A stretch of DNA of 8,235 bases, taken from assembly GCA_030604345.1 (NCBI GenBank), contig JAUVWB010000056.1, positions 1-8,235 on the forward strand. Reading direction: 5' to 3'. Shown here in pieces: positions 6,415-8,235 of this stretch. The position numbers and the translations under genes are program-made. This DNA is from Desulfofustis sp. (GTDB lineage: Bacteria > Desulfobacterota > Desulfobulbia > Desulfobulbales > Desulfocapsaceae). The notes beneath the pieces are model-generated. The model saw only the letters and a list, made by a program, of their open reading frames with translations. It had not been told where the DNA came from and searched no databases. Positions within the stretch are counted from its first letter, which is position 1. Every line of letters starts with the position of its first letter.

Positions 6415-6491
6415 GATCGACGACGCTTCCGTGAAGGAGCCGTCGATCTGACATCCGTAAGGTGTCGGTGTCCGTCTTGCTCAACGGGACA
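6415..6491 (+). other. Three consecutive hairpins next to the rne start
   Basis: The first stem pairs GATCGACG (6415-6422) with CGTCGATC (6441-6448) without mismatch and continues, after a two-base bulge, as GCTTC/GGAGC around a six-base loop. The second pairs GACATC (6450-6455) with GGTGTC (6461-6466), including one U-G pair. The third pairs TGTCCGT (6469-6475) with ACGGGACA (6484-6491), with one bulged G. The Shine-Dalgarno (6501-6505) and ATG lie in the unpaired stretch that follows. Confidence 0.55.
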
Positions 6492-6500
6492 ACCGAACAA

Positions 6501-6505
6501 AGGAA
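6501..6505 (+). promoter_or_regulatory. Shine-Dalgarno site of rne
   Basis: AGGAA lies four bases before the ATG at 6510 and outside the predicted hairpins. It decides between two nearby ATGs: the one at 6505 is inside the site and in a frame without conserved motifs, while the one at 6510 opens the RNase E/G frame. Confidence 0.7.
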
Positions 6506-6509
6506 TGTT

Positions 6510-8235
6510 ATGGCGGAGTCCAACCAAGACCAATCCCCCAAGTCTAAGAAATCAGAAACGAAAAAAGCAAAAGCCACCACCGGAGCCTGGTGGAAAAGCC
6601 CCCTGCTCAACGATGAGCCGACGCAGGCGGAGACCTCGACAGCACCGGAACCAGCCGTTTCCACCGAGCCCTCCGCAAAGAGCGAGGAGCCGGCGGCTCC
6701 GAAGCGGGCGAAGCGGCCGTCTCGACGGGGCGGCCGAAAAAAATCAAGTTCTGCACCTGCCGGTGACAAGCCTGCCGTCGAAAGCGAGGTGGCCGGCCCG
6801 CAAGGCGATGATCGCAAGTCAGCAGCAGTACCTGTTGCCGGTCCCGACAGCGACTCTGTTGCGTCTCCCCCCGACCACACCACGAACCCTGATCCTGACT
6901 CCGTGACCGAATCGGCGCCTGGACAAGGGGGCGACGGAGAGGCCCCCAAGGAAGAGCGGCGCAGCCGACGCAGCAGGGGACGTCGAGGTGGGCGACGCAA
7001 GTCCGGCAAGGCCAAAACTGATCAGGCTGCAGCTGAACGACAAAACGAGGCAGCACCCCTGGTGGCGGAAGAAAACGAGGTCGAGGAGGAGGACGAATCC
7101 GAGATCCCAGCGCCCGAACCGGGCGGAACGGGACGCAAGCCCGTGGTCAAATTGCTGATCAATGCCGATGAGCCCGAAGAGTGTCGGTTGGCCCTGCTCG
7201 AGGACGGCCGGCTCGAATCCCTGTACGTCAGCAGTGTCGGCCGGGTGCAGACCCGTAACAACATCTACAAGGGGCGGGTGATGGCCATCGAGCCGAACCT
7301 GCAGGCCGCGTTTGTCGATTACGGAACCGAGAAGAACGGTTTTCTCACCTTCGGCGAGATCCACCCCGAATACTATCGGCAGAATCTCTCTGCCGAAGTT
7401 CGCTCCCTGGTGGAGCAGCAGCAGTGGAAGAAGTTGAGCATCTCCGACGTACTGGAAAAAGGCCAGGAGATGTTGGTCCAAGTGGTCAAGGAAGAAGTCG
7501 GCAAGAAAGGCGCCAACTTGACGACGTATCTGTCGCTGCCCGGCCGCTGCGTGGTCCTCATGCCCGGTTCCGAGTCGGAAGGGGTCTCCCGCAAGATATC
7601 CGGAGAAGAGCGGCGCAACGAGCTGCGCGAAATTATGAACTCGCTGCAGATCCCCGAGGGTATCGGCTGGATCGTCCGCACCGCCAGCGTCGATATCACC
7701 AAGACCGCCTTGACCCGTGATGTCCGCTATCTGCTCAGACTGTGGCGGGAGATCAAGGAGAAGGGGCAGAAGATGGACGGCGTCGGCCTGTTGTATCAAG
7801 ATCACAACTGCGTCATGCGCTTTCTGCGAGAACACTTTGATCCCGACATCCAGGAAATCCTGGTCGACGATGAAGCCGCCTTGGAAAAGGTCGAAGAATT
7901 CGTCGAGATGTTGCCGGCCAAGCAGCGCACGGTCAAGGTCAAGCTGCACCGGGGCGCTCGGCCGGTCTTTAATCATTACAGTGTCGAAGACCAGATCGAG
8001 TCCATCTACCAACCCCGGGTCAGCCTGCCTTCCGGGGGGTCCATCGTTATCGAGCCTACCGAGGCGCTCGTCTCCATCGACGTGAATTCGGGTTCGACCG
8101 GCAAAGGCCAGAATTTCGAGGAGACCATCTTTCAGGCGAACATGGAGGCGGCCACCGAATTGGCCCGCCAACTCCGGTTGCGCGACCTGGGCGGTCTGAT
8201 CGTCGTCGATTTCATCGACATGCGCAGCAGCAAGC
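6510..8235 (+). CDS. rne: Ribonuclease E/G family endoribonuclease, N-terminal and catalytic part (3' end outside window)
   Basis: The frame stays open from 6510 to the right edge (575 codons and one base). Rne/Rng enzymes cut single-stranded A/U-rich RNA and drive mRNA decay and rRNA processing. The core begins near residue 211 (VVKLLINADEPEECRLALL). An S1 RNA-binding domain follows at about 250-345 (NNIYKGRVMAIEPNLQAAFVDYG). The nuclease domain carries D524 in SIDVNSGSTGKG and D567 in GGLIVVDFIDM, matching Mg-binding D303 and D346 of E. coli RNase E, and the block ANMEAATELARQLRLRDLGG (543-562). Residues 1-210 are a low-complexity, presumably disordered extension with basic patches at 65-78 (KRAKRPSRRGGRKK) and 149-169, and an acidic stretch at 187-198. 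The ATG at 6510 has AAAGGAA five bases ahead; the ATG at 6505 is out of frame. The zinc-link cysteines that would help tell Rne from Rng lie outside the window. Confidence 0.93.
   Translation, partial: MAESNQDQSPKSKKSETKKAKATTGAWWKSPLLNDEPTQAETSTAPEPAVSTEPSAKSEEPAAPKRAKRPSRRGGRKKSSSAPAGDKPAVESEVAGPQGDDRKSAAVPVAGPDSDSVASPPDHTTNPDPDSVTESAPGQGGDGEAPKEERRSRRSRGRRGGRRKSGKAKTDQAAAERQNEAAPLVAEENEVEEEDESEIPAPEPGGTGRKPVVKLLINADEPEECRLALLEDGRLESLYVSSVGRVQTRNNIYKGRVMAIEPNLQAAFVDYGTEKNGFLTFGEIHPEYYRQNLSAEVRSLVEQQQWKKLSISDVLEKGQEMLVQVVKEEVGKKGANLTTYLSLPGRCVVLMPGSESEGVSRKISGEERRNELREIMNSLQIPEGIGWIVRTASVDITKTALTRDVRYLLRLWREIKEKGQKMDGVGLLYQDHNCVMRFLREHFDPDIQEILVDDEAALEKVEEFVEMLPAKQRTVKVKLHRGARPVFNHYSVEDQIESIYQPRVSLPSGGSIVIEPTEALVSIDVNSGSTGKGQNFEETIFQANMEAATELARQLRLRDLGGLIVVDFIDMRSSK

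Larger units (their letters stand above)
6060..6509 (+). promoter_or_regulatory. Long structured 5' leader of rne (or leader plus small RNA)
   Basis: About 450 bases without a convincing protein gene fold by eye into a series of hairpins that end right before the rne ribosome binding site. Stems seen are 6081-6096, 6156-6181, 6239-6255, a branched unit at 6276-6345, 6371-6393, 6415-6448, 6450-6466 and 6469-6491. In five of them an imperfect position is a G-U pair in plus-strand RNA but an A-C mismatch in minus-strand RNA, which fits transcription towards rne. E. coli rne has a 361-base structured 5' UTR through which RNase E represses its own mRNA; a similar role here is inference from position, since no sequence similarity was recognised. 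Signatures of RNase P RNA, tmRNA, SRP RNA, 6S RNA and the cobalamin riboswitch were looked for by eye and not found. Confidence 0.5.

Noticed and set aside
6406..6906. 166-codon plus-strand frame over the rne leader and N-terminus
   Set aside because: It is out of frame with the RNase E/G core, is rich in P and R, and ends in the extension. The frame from 6510 leads into all conserved motifs.
6819..8171. 450-codon minus-strand open frame opposite rne
   Set aside because: The plus strand carries the RNase E/G S1 domain and catalytic motifs throughout. The antisense frame is rich in D, G, L and Q from complementary codons and resembles no family.

Overview
The window (8235 bases, GC-rich, densely coded) looks like chromosomal backbone of an LPS-bearing Gram-negative bacterium. 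The LptD and Rne/Rng sequences and the gene order suggest a sulfate-reducer-like deltaproteobacterium (Desulfobacterota, perhaps Desulfobulbales). That placement is inference from protein style; no taxonomic marker gene is present.

Layout. From the right-hand intergenic region a leftward (minus-strand) gene train runs to the left edge: lptD (3540-5849, GTG start), a DHH-family phosphoesterase (2490-3482), an mltB-type lytic transglycosylase (1402-2493), an mltA-type lipoprotein lytic transglycosylase (170-1393), and the first 33 codons of a SAM hydroxide adenosyltransferase (DUF62) gene (1-101). Spacing is tight: 57 bases with a strong hairpin between lptD and the DHH gene, a 4-base ATGA overlap between the DHH gene and mltB, 8 bases between mltB and mltA, and 68 bases before the DUF62 gene. 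A good sigma70-type promoter (TTGACA, 17 bases, TACATT) lies about 100 bases before lptD, so the five genes probably form one envelope operon.

Divergently, on the plus strand, a Rne/Rng-family endoribonuclease gene starts at 6510 and runs off the right edge. Its catalytic domain follows an unusually long disordered N-terminal extension of about 210 residues with two arginine-rich patches. The stretch between the divergent genes (5850-6509) has no convincing protein gene. It holds the lptD promoter and leader, an AT-rich island at 5985-6035, and about 450 bases that read as a chain of stable hairpins in plus-strand RNA ending just before the rne ribosome binding site.

How it fits together. 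LptD inserts LPS into the outer membrane; MltA and MltB cleave peptidoglycan from the outer membrane and the periplasm respectively; the DHH and DUF62 proteins act on small nucleotides or cofactors and have no proven link to the envelope. The most interesting signal is the structured rne leader, which may be an autoregulatory 5' UTR independent in sequence from the known E. coli one, or may include a separate small RNA. No mobile element, CRISPR array, tRNA or rRNA was seen.
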